From contig NZ_AFWJ01000024.1 in NCBI RefSeq assembly GCF_000222685.1, forward strand, positions 1-64,000: a stretch of 64,000 bases of DNA, read 5' to 3'. Source of the stretch: Vibrio nigripulchritudo ATCC 27043 (GTDB lineage Bacteria; Pseudomonadota; Gammaproteobacteria; Enterobacterales; Vibrionaceae). Below the pieces are notes generated by a model. That model had not been told where the DNA came from and did no database searches. It saw nothing but the letters and a program-made list of their open reading frames with translations. This document shows positions 27,010-35,258 of the stretch, piece after piece; positions within the stretch are counted from its first letter, which is position 1; the number at the start of each line of letters is the position of its first letter. A program made the translations under genes and the position numbers.

Positions 27010-27400
27010 TATCTAATCCTATGCATTCTTCTGATTCGTGATTGAGGGATTTTAGGTAAATGATCACTGCCTCCCTTTGCCCGCTATCTTTGATACCCGC
27101 TACTGTCATTTTAGTCCCCGGAATGGTTTTTCTTGGGTTTTCTAAAAAACGATCCAGAGTTTCTGCGTTCCATACGCTTTCAGAATCAAGCATCGCCTGG
27201 CTGTAACGGTAGTTTTTTTGACTGCCAACCTCCTTGCCAAATAAAAAACAGTGCCTCGGACCCGTGCGATGAAAGGTAGGGGAGTGGCATCCAAGACAGG
27301 TTTGATACACCTCTTTGCCTAATTCAAGAACTTCACCCTGTTCAAGAGCTTTAGCCTGAGCAAATGGGGCTAAAACCAGTAATAACAAAATACAACGCAT
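26999..27400 (-). CDS. Monoheme cytochrome c
   Basis: A 133-residue exported class I cytochrome. The signal peptide (MRCILLLLVLAPFAQA) is followed by the heme site C35-x-x-C38-H39 in QTCLGCHSP, and the sixth ligand methionine is probably in PGTKMTVAGIK. It sits between the ferritin-like gene (start 28085) and the sigma factor gene, overlapping the latter by 11 bases. A periplasmic electron carrier or redox sensor for the group is possible. Confidence 0.9.
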   Translation of the reverse strand: MRCILLLLVLAPFAQAKALEQGEVLELGKEVYQTCLGCHSPTFHRTGPRHCFLFGKEVGSQKNYRYSQAMLDSESVWNAETLDRFLENPRKTIPGTKMTVAGIKDSGQREAVIIYLKSLNHESEECIGLDNDG

Positions 27401-27482
27401 AACTTCTCCTGATAACGTGGGGAAACGGGCTGAGGGGTATGCTCAGCCGATTTCGTTGCTCTGATGCGCAAAGTAAACGCTA

Positions 27483-28085
27483 TTAAGAAAAGAATGCGCC
27501 TGGAACTGGATCCAGTCCGAGTGCATTTCTGAGGATAGCCCAGTGCATGGCTTCGTCGGCCAGAATGCTGGCGGCTGCTTTGGAGTAATCCCTGTTATCG
27601 AATAATGGAATGGCACCAGCATAGGCACTGACTGCTCCGCGCTCTAACTGGGCAGCAAACATTAAAACGTCTGAAGGGCGTTTGAGTTGTTCGACGGGGA
27701 ACTGATACTGCTCTTCGGGCGTATTGGGTGTGCCACCAAGCTGGGTGACAACCGATGCGAGCAGTTCGATGTGCTCTTTATGGTGTCCCTGAAACTGCAC
27801 GGCAACTTTAAGTAATTCTGGGCTTAGTAGCTGGCTTTCCGCTCCTAACTGATAGGCCGCAACGGCTTCCTGTTCCGCGGAGATAGCTGTGTTCAGAATG
27901 GCGATATCGTTTTGAGCGGTAGAATCGGAGGCATAACCACCATGATGGTTTGCCCGAGCAGTGTAACAACCGCTCATCATGGTTAGTGCTGTGGCAGAAA
28001 GTGTTGCTGCGCCAAAGCCTTTAAGAAAACCTCGGCGATTAAACATATCCTTGTGGTAGACATTGATTGCTTCTTTGGTACTCAT
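27483..28085 (-). CDS. Ferritin-like domain lipoprotein with Tat-type signal
   Basis: A 200-residue protein. NRRGFLKGFGAATLSATALTMMSGC combines a twin-arginine motif with a lipobox, so it is probably folded in the cytoplasm, exported by Tat and lipid-anchored. The mature part carries the four-helix metal-site motifs of ferritin-like proteins: SAEQEAVAAYQ, QGHHKEHIELL, LERGAVSAYAG and DEAMHWAILRNALG. Head of the ferritin-cytochrome-sigma operon. A role in iron or oxidative stress handling in the envelope is inferred from the fold. Confidence 0.87.
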   Translation of the reverse strand: MSTKEAINVYHKDMFNRRGFLKGFGAATLSATALTMMSGCYTARANHHGGYASDSTAQNDIAILNTAISAEQEAVAAYQLGAESQLLSPELLKVAVQFQGHHKEHIELLASVVTQLGGTPNTPEEQYQFPVEQLKRPSDVLMFAAQLERGAVSAYAGAIPLFDNRDYSKAAASILADEAMHWAILRNALGLDPVPGAFFS

Positions 28086-28184
28086 TCTTTTTCTCCTTTA
28101 TCACCCAGCCAATTTTCTGGGTGTTAAAGGTAAAGATGAGTTCACGGCAGAAAGGGAACAAAATTTAATCGCAAAAGGTCAATA

Positions 28185-28450
28185 TATACCCAAGTGACCT
28201 CAAGATGCCGGATTCAGAGCCTCATATTCTGTTTCAGTTCAAGGAAAAGAACGCAGTGGAATGACCCGTCCTTTCCAAGTTCTTTGACGATGAAATGGAG
28301 CAGAATATGGGCTCCCAAGGGCGAGTTTAACTGGCTTTCATACTGCGTTACCGATTCTTGATTTAGAACCACTAGATCTTCAAATCGGTGTCTTGTCTGA
28401 AAGCCAGTTAATTCTCGCTGAACCTAGCATCTTGAGGTTACTTGGGTATA
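28185..28450. mobile_element. MITE-like element with 24-base terminal inverted repeats
   Basis: A 266-base non-coding element. Its ends (28185-28208 and 28427-28450, beginning TATACCCAAGT) are inverted repeats with one mismatch in 24. Interior arms also pair: TTAACTGGCTTTCA with TGAAAGCCAGTTAA, and CATATTCTG with CAGAATATG, so the whole element can fold into a branched hairpin. TA at each edge fits a TA target duplication as made by IS630/mariner-type transposases. It encodes no transposase. The right end lies 4 bases from the stop codon of the PhoD-like gene. Confidence 0.85.
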
Positions 28451-28454
28451 AGCT

Positions 28455-30341
28455 CTAAGAACTTTGCTTTGTTGGTGTGAAGTCCACTTCATCCCCGTCC
28501 CCTTTTAAAATGGACACTCGCTGGGGTTTTCCTGTTGAATCCAGTCTAACCTCACCGATAGCGGTGGAGTTTACCAACCTGCGCACGCCTTCTATGCTTG
28601 GGTCGCGCTTTTGGATTTTCAGCCGCTTACGTTTGGTGAAGAAATTCAGTGGAGAGCGGGGGGAATAGAGTAACCTGTCCGCGTGGTCACAAAAGCCCAG
28701 CAGAGGCTCTGGGAACTGAGCCTTAATACCACTGCACGTGATCTGATGAATATTAGGGCTGCATTTTCTGAACCTGAGCTTAATGTCGTAGGCAAAAGAG
28801 TAGTGAACATCCCCAGACAGGATTACAAAATTAGTCGGTGTTTTGGTGTGCGTAAATATGCTCAGGAGTGTATTGGCACTTCCCGGGTGTGCCATCCAGT
28901 TCTCGGCGTCGATCACTAGTGGCTGACCCAGCATGGTCATGGCCTTTTGTAGCGCTTCAATAAACTTCACCCCAAACATTGGTGCAGCAGACACAACAAC
29001 TACCTTATCCTGATGCATCAGCTCATGTTGAAATTCCATCAAGGCTTCCCAGTCCATCAAGCCAGAAGGTTTATTCATCTTCGATTCTGAACGCCAGCGT
29101 CGGGTACGAGTGTCTAATACCACGACTTTAGGGGAGGTTGGAATGGTGTAATGCCACCTCTCGAACTGGTACAGGTATCGTATAAACGCGTCCTGAGATT
29201 CTGATTCGGGCGAATCAAAATAAGCGTTTGCCAGCGCCATAAATTCGGAATTGAACTGATGAGGGTCGTTTCCCCAGCCCTGACAGAGCCAGTAACTGAT
29301 GAGCCCGTTGCCAATGATTCGTTCCGAGAACGGGTGACCATACGTGGCCTGCTCCCACCCAATGGTGAGATTCCAGTCGTCGGTGACGTCATGGTCGTCA
29401 AAAATCATATAGGTCGGAATGTGTGCCAGCAGCCTCTGAACGTTAGATAAGCCAGCTACAAACAAGCAGATTTGTTCTGCCTCTTTAGCCCAGCGTTGCT
29501 TGTTAGTGTCGCTTAATGAATCCGGTGCCTGAGTGTACCCAAGATGCTCCCATAGCGTTGGCGACCACACCAGAAGGTACATGGCAAAAAATTCTGAAAA
29601 GCTGATCAGATGGTTTCCGCAGTCGCGAGAACTGAATATCGGAGATTCGGACTGCGGCAAAAAAGACCACAACCAACTGCGTTCTTCGATATAAGTGGGA
29701 AGCAGTGACTCCCGACCATAAAAGCATTGAGGGTGGGAGTAGAGTTCAGAAGCCGTACCAAAGGGAGCACTTTCAAAGGTTTCTTGTGGCAGACCGAGCA
29801 AATCTATAACCTGCAAAATAGCATTCAGCATCGGTCCGGCAACGTGATCGGCGTAAATTTGATCACCCGACATCAAAAGCATGTCTGGTCGCTCTGTCAA
29901 CTTTTGCGAAAGCACTTTATTGTCAGCCGCGACCAATGCATCTTTGCCATTATGATGAGGATTGCGGCAGGAACCATGCAAGATGTATTCAGCGGATGTA
30001 GAAATCTTAAATTCAATTCGCTGTTCTTGATCATAAGTTAGATGAGGGTACTGAGCAGCGAGGCTTCCATATTGGGTGTTGAAGTCATAGGAAAGTGTTT
30101 GGTCGACGGGAAAGTCATTTTCCAGGTGCACCAAAGTAACGTAAGCATTCTTTCCAACCTTAACGGTAGAGACATCAGCCATGTCATGGCTTAGCCAAGG
30201 CATGTCGGCTTTATCCAAAAATAACTCAATTGTTCCGGTTACGGGCTCACTGGTAACTAGCCAAAAGACCAGCTCACTCGCAGTGGCTTTACGTAAAATG
30301 GGGCCAGATATTAAGAAAGGAAGCGCTTTTTGCTGATTCAT
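28455..30341 (-). CDS. PhoD-like metallophosphatase
   Basis: About 628 residues, an alkaline phosphatase D-type metallophosphatase. Metal-binding motifs are in order: ILHGSCRNPHH, LLMSGDQIYADH, MIFDDHDVTDDWN and ILSGDVHYSFAYD. There is no signal peptide, unlike classical PhoD, so it may act in the cytoplasm. The frame begins with a TTG at 30362, but ATG at 30341 (MNQQKALPFLIS) after AGAGAG is the better start. Possible substrates are phosphodiesters or phosphonate-like compounds; not determinable here. Confidence 0.88.
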   Translation of the reverse strand: MNQQKALPFLISGPILRKATASELVFWLVTSEPVTGTIELFLDKADMPWLSHDMADVSTVKVGKNAYVTLVHLENDFPVDQTLSYDFNTQYGSLAAQYPHLTYDQEQRIEFKISTSAEYILHGSCRNPHHNGKDALVAADNKVLSQKLTERPDMLLMSGDQIYADHVAGPMLNAILQVIDLLGLPQETFESAPFGTASELYSHPQCFYGRESLLPTYIEERSWLWSFLPQSESPIFSSRDCGNHLISFSEFFAMYLLVWSPTLWEHLGYTQAPDSLSDTNKQRWAKEAEQICLFVAGLSNVQRLLAHIPTYMIFDDHDVTDDWNLTIGWEQATYGHPFSERIIGNGLISYWLCQGWGNDPHQFNSEFMALANAYFDSPESESQDAFIRYLYQFERWHYTIPTSPKVVVLDTRTRRWRSESKMNKPSGLMDWEALMEFQHELMHQDKVVVVSAAPMFGVKFIEALQKAMTMLGQPLVIDAENWMAHPGSANTLLSIFTHTKTPTNFVILSGDVHYSFAYDIKLRFRKCSPNIHQITCSGIKAQFPEPLLGFCDHADRLLYSPRSPLNFFTKRKRLKIQKRDPSIEGVRRLVNSTAIGEVRLDSTGKPQRVSILKGDGDEVDFTPTKQSS

Positions 30342-30456
30342 AAACTCTCTATAGGAACGCAAGCATCTTAAGGTGAGTATATTACCTTAAACCTCACACC
30401 GGCTTCTGTATACAAATGTAAAAAGCATTGAAAGAACTCACGTTTATGAGCGGTGC

Positions 30457-31899
30457 TTACGCGATTGATTTTGAAGATGGCTTCTTCAAGCTCAATTTGC
30501 ACAGCAGAGCCTCAGGTACAGGCAGAATCTTTAGATAAATGAAGGCAACAGATATCGCCAGACCAACTCCTGTTCCCATTACTATTTCAGGTACTGCGGG
30601 TAAGAGCTTAACTAGCCATTGATACACTCCCCAAGCCACAACAGAAAGCATAGTGCTTAATATCCATTTGGAATGATTGTACGGAAGGTATTCCATTGAC
30701 TGGCTCACAGAATAGAGCAGCAACAGTCGCATTGTGTATGCGCTACCGAGTACGGCAACCACTCCCCACAATCCATAAATAGGTACAAAGATGAAATACC
30801 CAGCAGTGGCGACAACAGCACATATCCCCTGAATCCACATCTGTGCTTGGCTGGAGTCTCCGCTGTAGCAACCCAGGTTCAGATAATCGCCCGCATTTTT
30901 AATTACGTTTATCGCGAGCAGGACGACCACGATGGTACTGGATAGCTGATAGCTCTCGGGAAGAGCAAAAGCAATAAAACCCGGTACGGTCAGGATCATT
31001 CCCAAACCAAAGAATATTCCCAAATTAGTGCCAAGCATGGCTTTGTCGGCGCAAATCTGTTTGCCATCTGGTTGTTGTAACAAGGAGATTCGATTGGGGA
31101 ACCACCAGAGCGAGTATGGTTGCAACACTAAACCTAAGATCAACGCAAACTTTACGGCAATCGCGTACACCGCCAGTTCTTCTACACCCACATAGCTGGC
31201 GAGCAGCCATCGGTCTAAACCCGTAATCATATACATGGATAAGAAGCCAGCGAGTGTAGGCAAACTGAATTGGAGTAGCATTTTAGAGTGCTTAAGATAA
31301 CCAAAACGCCTCATTTGTTGCCACTGATACCCAAACAGACAAAGTAAGAGCAAGCTACTCGACACTGCTCCGGATATCAGGACCGCATCTATGCCGTATC
31401 CCAATTCCAACAAAACAAACGTTAAAAATGCCTGACCAAGCGCTTTACCTACGTTCAATACGCAAAATCGCTTAGCCAGTTCATTCATTCTCATCAAAGT
31501 CAGTGGAATGGTAATGAGACCATCCAACAAAGTTGGTACGGCTAAAAGTAAGATCTGATATTCGGATACCGCTACAGGAAGCAGAGTAACTAAGAGCGGG
31601 ACGGTTGCGATTAACAGCAAAGCGCCTAAGACGCAAAAAATGGCACTGAGTGAGAAGCAATTTGAAATTAGGGTATGTTTTTCTTCACCTTTTGCGGTGC
31701 CCACATAGCGATACATGGCATTAACCAACCCAAAGCTAAACACTATCGTACCTATGTCTGCCAGCAGTATTAAAGCTTCCAAAGAGCCGTATTCAGTCAG
31801 CGACAGTTTACGGGTCAGGTAAGGGATCATCATCAGCGATACCCCTTTCATCATAATGATGCCAACAGCGTAATAGGCAGATTGAGTCAATGCTCTCAT
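30457..31899 (-). CDS. Wzx-like polysaccharide flippase / oligosaccharide exporter
   Basis: A 480-residue protein with about 12 to 14 membrane segments, of the MOP/RfbX superfamily. The N-terminus SAYYAVGIIMMKGVSLMMIPYLTRKLSLTEYGSLE is the typical opening (repetitive small residues and LxxxEYG), and GLDRWLLASYVGVEELAVYA is a second conserved part. Such proteins flip lipid-linked sugars across the inner membrane. It diverges from a glycosyltransferase gene. No other polysaccharide genes are in the window. Confidence 0.88.
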   Translation of the reverse strand: MRALTQSAYYAVGIIMMKGVSLMMIPYLTRKLSLTEYGSLEALILLADIGTIVFSFGLVNAMYRYVGTAKGEEKHTLISNCFSLSAIFCVLGALLLIATVPLLVTLLPVAVSEYQILLLAVPTLLDGLITIPLTLMRMNELAKRFCVLNVGKALGQAFLTFVLLELGYGIDAVLISGAVSSSLLLLCLFGYQWQQMRRFGYLKHSKMLLQFSLPTLAGFLSMYMITGLDRWLLASYVGVEELAVYAIAVKFALILGLVLQPYSLWWFPNRISLLQQPDGKQICADKAMLGTNLGIFFGLGMILTVPGFIAFALPESYQLSSTIVVVLLAINVIKNAGDYLNLGCYSGDSSQAQMWIQGICAVVATAGYFIFVPIYGLWGVVAVLGSAYTMRLLLLYSVSQSMEYLPYNHSKWILSTMLSVVAWGVYQWLVKLLPAVPEIVMGTGVGLAISVAFIYLKILPVPEALLCKLSLKKPSSKSIA

Positions 31900-32241
31900 A
31901 AACAGTTTACCTTTTTGTCGGTTCGTTACCGAATGTACAGAGCAGAAAATATGCCATTTCGTAACCTATTGATTTTATGTGTTTAAATCAGGTCGCAAAG
32001 CAAACTTAAGCGCCAGTTGAATCATTTGACGCATCGGAATTCAGATTGCTTGTCAGAATGAGAAATACATCTGGTCGCGACGACAGGAGCACAATGGTCA
32101 TATCGTAGGTGTCAGAAAAATAAGGCTATTTTGAGTTGGTTCGGATTTTGCCTAGTAACAAGTTAACAAGCGAGGTCAACGAGCTAAACCAACAAGCTAA
32201 ATCAACAAGACCTAGGCACAAATCGACATAAGAGAACGACT
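31900..32241. other. Divergent region between flippase and glycosyltransferase genes
   Basis: 342 bases without a gene, carrying both promoters. Close to the glycosyltransferase start it holds the 13-base tandem repeats listed separately. Nothing else stands out. Confidence 0.5.
32163..32214. repeat. Four imperfect 13-base tandem repeats
   Basis: Units TTAACAAGCGAGG, TCAACGAGCTAAA, CCAACAAGCTAAA and TCAACAAGACCTA follow one another without gaps, ending 27 bases before the glycosyltransferase ATG. They fall in the likely 5' untranslated region or promoter. A change in unit number could alter expression, but that is speculation. Confidence 0.7.
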
Positions 32242-33387
32242 ATGAAAAAAGTAGCCTTCATCACTCCGAAATACCCAGTGCTCAGTGAAACCTTTATTCA
32301 AACCGAGGTGGATTCCATTCAAGCGTGCGGACATGAAGTATGTGTCTTTGCTTTTGAGAAAGTTCCAAGTGACAAAGCGTTTAGCTACGGGGTGTTCAAA
32401 GTTGGAGAGGATGCTTCCAAATCCATGTACCGCAGAATAAGGCTAACGGGGATTATGGCGGCGATGGGCTTTGTAAATGAACAGGAAGGCATGCCTAAGA
32501 AATCACTTTTCTATTATGGCTTGAAGTTGGCGCTACAGCTTGCAGAAGCGAACGTTGATCATGTTCACGCGCATTTCTGCCAGCATACTGCGGCACATGC
32601 CATTGTTGCAGCCAAAATCCTGGGTATCAGCTGTTCGTTTGTGGGGCATGGACACGACGTGTATGAATCGGCATTCGATATCGACAAGAAAATACAGGCA
32701 AGCGACTTTGTTGTCGCGGTATGTAAAGACATGATGCAAGACTTCGCTGATTTGGCGAAAGGCAACATCAAGCTTCTGCATTGTGGCGTAAAAACAGAAC
32801 GCTTTGTCCTGCAGGAAAAAATGCCATCGGAGACACTCAGATTGGTTTTTCTGGGAAGGCTGGTGGTCTCAAAAGGCGTTCAATACTTACTTGAAGCTCT
32901 GGTTCCAGTGGTTGAACGCTACAATATTCAGCTCGATATAGTGGGCGACGGAAATATGAAAGCTCAGTTAGAAGCGCAGTCGGAGTCTTTAGGGCTAACC
33001 GACCATGTAAACTTTCTGGGTTCTCAACCTCATTCCTGGGTTAAAGATAACCTGTCGCAATACGACTGTCTGGTTGCTCCATTTTGTTTTTCCGATACCG
33101 GTTGTGTCGATACCGGGCCGCTGGTTTTGAAAGAGGCGATGGCAGTTGGTACGCCTGTGATCACATCCAACATCATGGGGTGCAAAGAAATCGTTTCTCC
33201 AGAGACGGGATACCTGGTGAATGAGAAAAGTGCTGCTGAGCTAACCGAAAAATTGGTGGAGTTTGCTCAACTTTCGATTGAGGAAAGAGTGCGAATGGGG
33301 CACAGCGCCAGAGAACGAGTGGTTACTCACTTCAATGCACTAAAACAGGCAAAACAACTGTCGACCTGGATAGAAAATACCGCTTAA
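32242..33387 (+). CDS. Glycosyltransferase family 4
   Basis: A 381-residue GT-B enzyme. The N-terminal domain has ITPKYPVLSETFIQTEV and VDHVHAHFCQHTAAHA; the C-terminal donor domain has RLVFLGRLVVSKGVQYLLEAL, IVGDGNMKAQLE and the E-x7-E motif region in VLKEAMAVGTPVITSNIMGCKEIV. It resembles WcaL/AmsK-type transferases of exopolysaccharide synthesis, which open with the same SETFI motif. Diverges from the flippase gene, so the pair may act on the same surface glycan. Confidence 0.92.
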   Translation: MKKVAFITPKYPVLSETFIQTEVDSIQACGHEVCVFAFEKVPSDKAFSYGVFKVGEDASKSMYRRIRLTGIMAAMGFVNEQEGMPKKSLFYYGLKLALQLAEANVDHVHAHFCQHTAAHAIVAAKILGISCSFVGHGHDVYESAFDIDKKIQASDFVVAVCKDMMQDFADLAKGNIKLLHCGVKTERFVLQEKMPSETLRLVFLGRLVVSKGVQYLLEALVPVVERYNIQLDIVGDGNMKAQLEAQSESLGLTDHVNFLGSQPHSWVKDNLSQYDCLVAPFCFSDTGCVDTGPLVLKEAMAVGTPVITSNIMGCKEIVSPETGYLVNEKSAAELTEKLVEFAQLSIEERVRMGHSARERVVTHFNALKQAKQLSTWIENTA

Positions 33388-33505
33388 AATCGCTCAAAAA
33401 ACGTTTACTTGCCTATGACTTTATTATGACAAAGGTTGCACTTTCATTTTATAAAACATCCTTGCTGTACGGGAAATTTGGAAAAATTACTAAAGGATAA
33501 TCATC

Positions 33506-33895
33506 ATGAAAACTCGCAACGTAATGGTGTCTTTGGCACTGCTAATGTCTGCTCCTGTCTGGGCAGGCATTTTCGGGGACAGTGCTTCAGCAAAATTTGA
33601 AAATTATCAGGAGATGGCTTCTTCCGGTATTTTTGAGCAAGGTTGGTTACCCCCTTATCTACCAAAATCTGCAGTGAATATTGAAGAAAAACACGACATG
33701 GAAACTAATGTCGTGATGGCAACGTTTGAATACGATCCACAGGACACCGGATCTGTTCAGGAACACTGCGATCTTATGACCGAAACGGAAGATAGCGCTC
33801 GCTACGCTTGTGACAATGGTGAAAGCGAAGCTTTCATTGAACTAAGAAAAGATGGTAGCGCGACTTACTCAAGTCAGCCTAAAGTCACAGAGTAA
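33506..33895 (+). CDS. Small exported protein, unknown function
   Basis: A 129-residue periplasmic protein. MKTRNVMVSLALLMSAPVWA is a clear signal peptide. The mature part has the sequence SGIFEQGWLPPYLPKSAVNIEE, and one cysteine pair (EHCDLM, RYACDNG) that may form a disulphide. I recall similar LPPYLP-containing small exported proteins but no known function. AAGGATAATCATC precedes the ATG. A hairpin 40 bases downstream ends the transcript. Confidence 0.8.
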   Translation: MKTRNVMVSLALLMSAPVWAGIFGDSASAKFENYQEMASSGIFEQGWLPPYLPKSAVNIEEKHDMETNVVMATFEYDPQDTGSVQEHCDLMTETEDSARYACDNGESEAFIELRKDGSATYSSQPKVTE

Positions 33896-33934
33896 AATAG
33901 GGAATAAGCTATAAGTTTATGTCTCTAAACAAAA

Positions 33935-33961
33935 AAATCCCCAGTTTGATGCTGGGGATTT
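33935..33961. terminator. Bidirectional terminator
   Basis: AAATCCCCAG-TTTGATG-CTGGGGATTT, a perfect 10-base-pair stem. On the minus strand it runs into TTTT-GTTT, the better terminator side, suited to the long minus-strand operon ending at 34201; on the plus strand it follows the small exported protein gene. Confidence 0.85.
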
Positions 33962-34200
33962 GACTTAGATGTATCTTGGTTTTTTTAGATATTTCTATTT
34001 TTAGTTATCTGACGATGTCAGAGACCGACTTGTTGTCGGTTAGTTTCGCAAGCAAAGGTGCTCTAAATTTTAGATTTTCATCTTCCTTCACAATACATCA
34101 TTCTATTTCAAGATGTAAATGCCAAAAGCAGAAAATCCTGTCTTTTTTTGAACACTTTGCCGAGTTAATTTAGTTTTGTGTATAACCCTTTGAGAAAAAG

Positions 34201-35223
34201 CTACTTTTTAGGTGCAGAGCTTTTCTCTCCGTTTACTAGAATCTCCAGGTACTGAGTTAGCCTGTCCTGCATTTTTTCTTTGCACATGTTTTCATCGCTG
34301 GCGAGTTCCTGCTTGATGAGCAACAGCTCCTGAGACAGTTGAGTCACAAACTGAAGCTTCTCTTTTCGGTACTGGTTTTCCAGTTGCTGCCTGAGCACCG
34401 CTGGATTTTGTACCTTCTTAGGGGTAATAAAGGATTTTAGAGTTTCGACGATTCTATCCAGCAGGTTGTAAACCAGGTTCGCAGAAAACCCTCCAAGCAG
34501 TGCCGTGGTAATGCGGATTGCGGCATGGTTTGCTTCGGAATCTGCAATCAGATCGTTGGATTGCGCGACGGAATCCAAGTTAATCGGAATCAATTGCGTC
34601 AGAGTAATACCCGATATCAAGCCGACAACAAATCTTACCCAATAAGAGCTTTCGTGTTTTGGGTCATAGATGCCCTGAGTAACGTAGCTATTGGCTTTGA
34701 ACAAGCCAGCAAAGGAAGCGCCGATAGCCGCGGATGCCAGTAACATTGCCTGAACATAAAGCAGATCGGTGCCTTCTAAATCAAACATGCTGCTGACCAT
34801 GTTTTCATTATTGATCGAACCCGACAGGCTAAGTCCAATCAAAGAAAACAGTGAAATCAGTGCAACTGCCATCATTCTTCGAATCAGCGGGACGCTACCA
34901 AGAAACAGAAAAGGAGAGGCTTCTTTGTTTTCCTCGTACATCAATAAAATGGTTTGCGGTTTGGCTGGTGCAACCAGTTCCGCGAGTTGATTGTAGATGT
35001 CGGTAATCTGCTGAGCTCTCATGTCTGTCTCCTCAGACAAATCAGAGTTGAGTAACCGCATCAGCTTGCCAGGAACGGTCAGCCCTTTAGAAAACGCATA
35101 ATGTGCGAGTACTTCACACTCATTTTCCAGCTGGTTAAGAAACTCGCTGTCGACAATGTGTGGTTCCGGATGATTCGCTTTTCTTTGCTGTGTATCCAAT
35201 TCATCTGTGTGCGGCATGTCCAT
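34201..35223 (-). CDS. Membrane protein with coiled-coil tail, unknown; last gene of the P450/DyP operon
   Basis: A 340-residue protein. A soluble N-terminal part (about 1-110) is followed by four likely membrane segments (RRMMAVALISLFSLIGLSL, YVQAMLLASAAIGASFAGLF, FVVGLISGITLTQLIPI and ITTALLGGFSANLVYNLL) and a charged, probably coiled-coil C-terminus of about 70 residues (LENQYRKEKLQFVTQLSQEL). GGAGGAG lies 6 bases before the ATG. It starts 35 bases after the FadL-type gene. No family recognised; it could be a membrane scaffold for the other operon products. Confidence 0.78.
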   Translation of the reverse strand: MDMPHTDELDTQQRKANHPEPHIVDSEFLNQLENECEVLAHYAFSKGLTVPGKLMRLLNSDLSEETDMRAQQITDIYNQLAELVAPAKPQTILLMYEENKEASPFLFLGSVPLIRRMMAVALISLFSLIGLSLSGSINNENMVSSMFDLEGTDLLYVQAMLLASAAIGASFAGLFKANSYVTQGIYDPKHESSYWVRFVVGLISGITLTQLIPINLDSVAQSNDLIADSEANHAAIRITTALLGGFSANLVYNLLDRIVETLKSFITPKKVQNPAVLRQQLENQYRKEKLQFVTQLSQELLLIKQELASDENMCKEKMQDRLTQYLEILVNGEKSSAPKK

Positions 35224-35258
35224 AGCAGACTCCTCCTGGCAGTTAGGGCGTTCTACAA

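Noticed and set aside
33976-34173. 65-codon plus-strand frame in the gap before the P450/DyP operon's 3' end
   Set aside because: It opens with a weak start and no ribosome site, and its composition follows the local AT-rich DNA.
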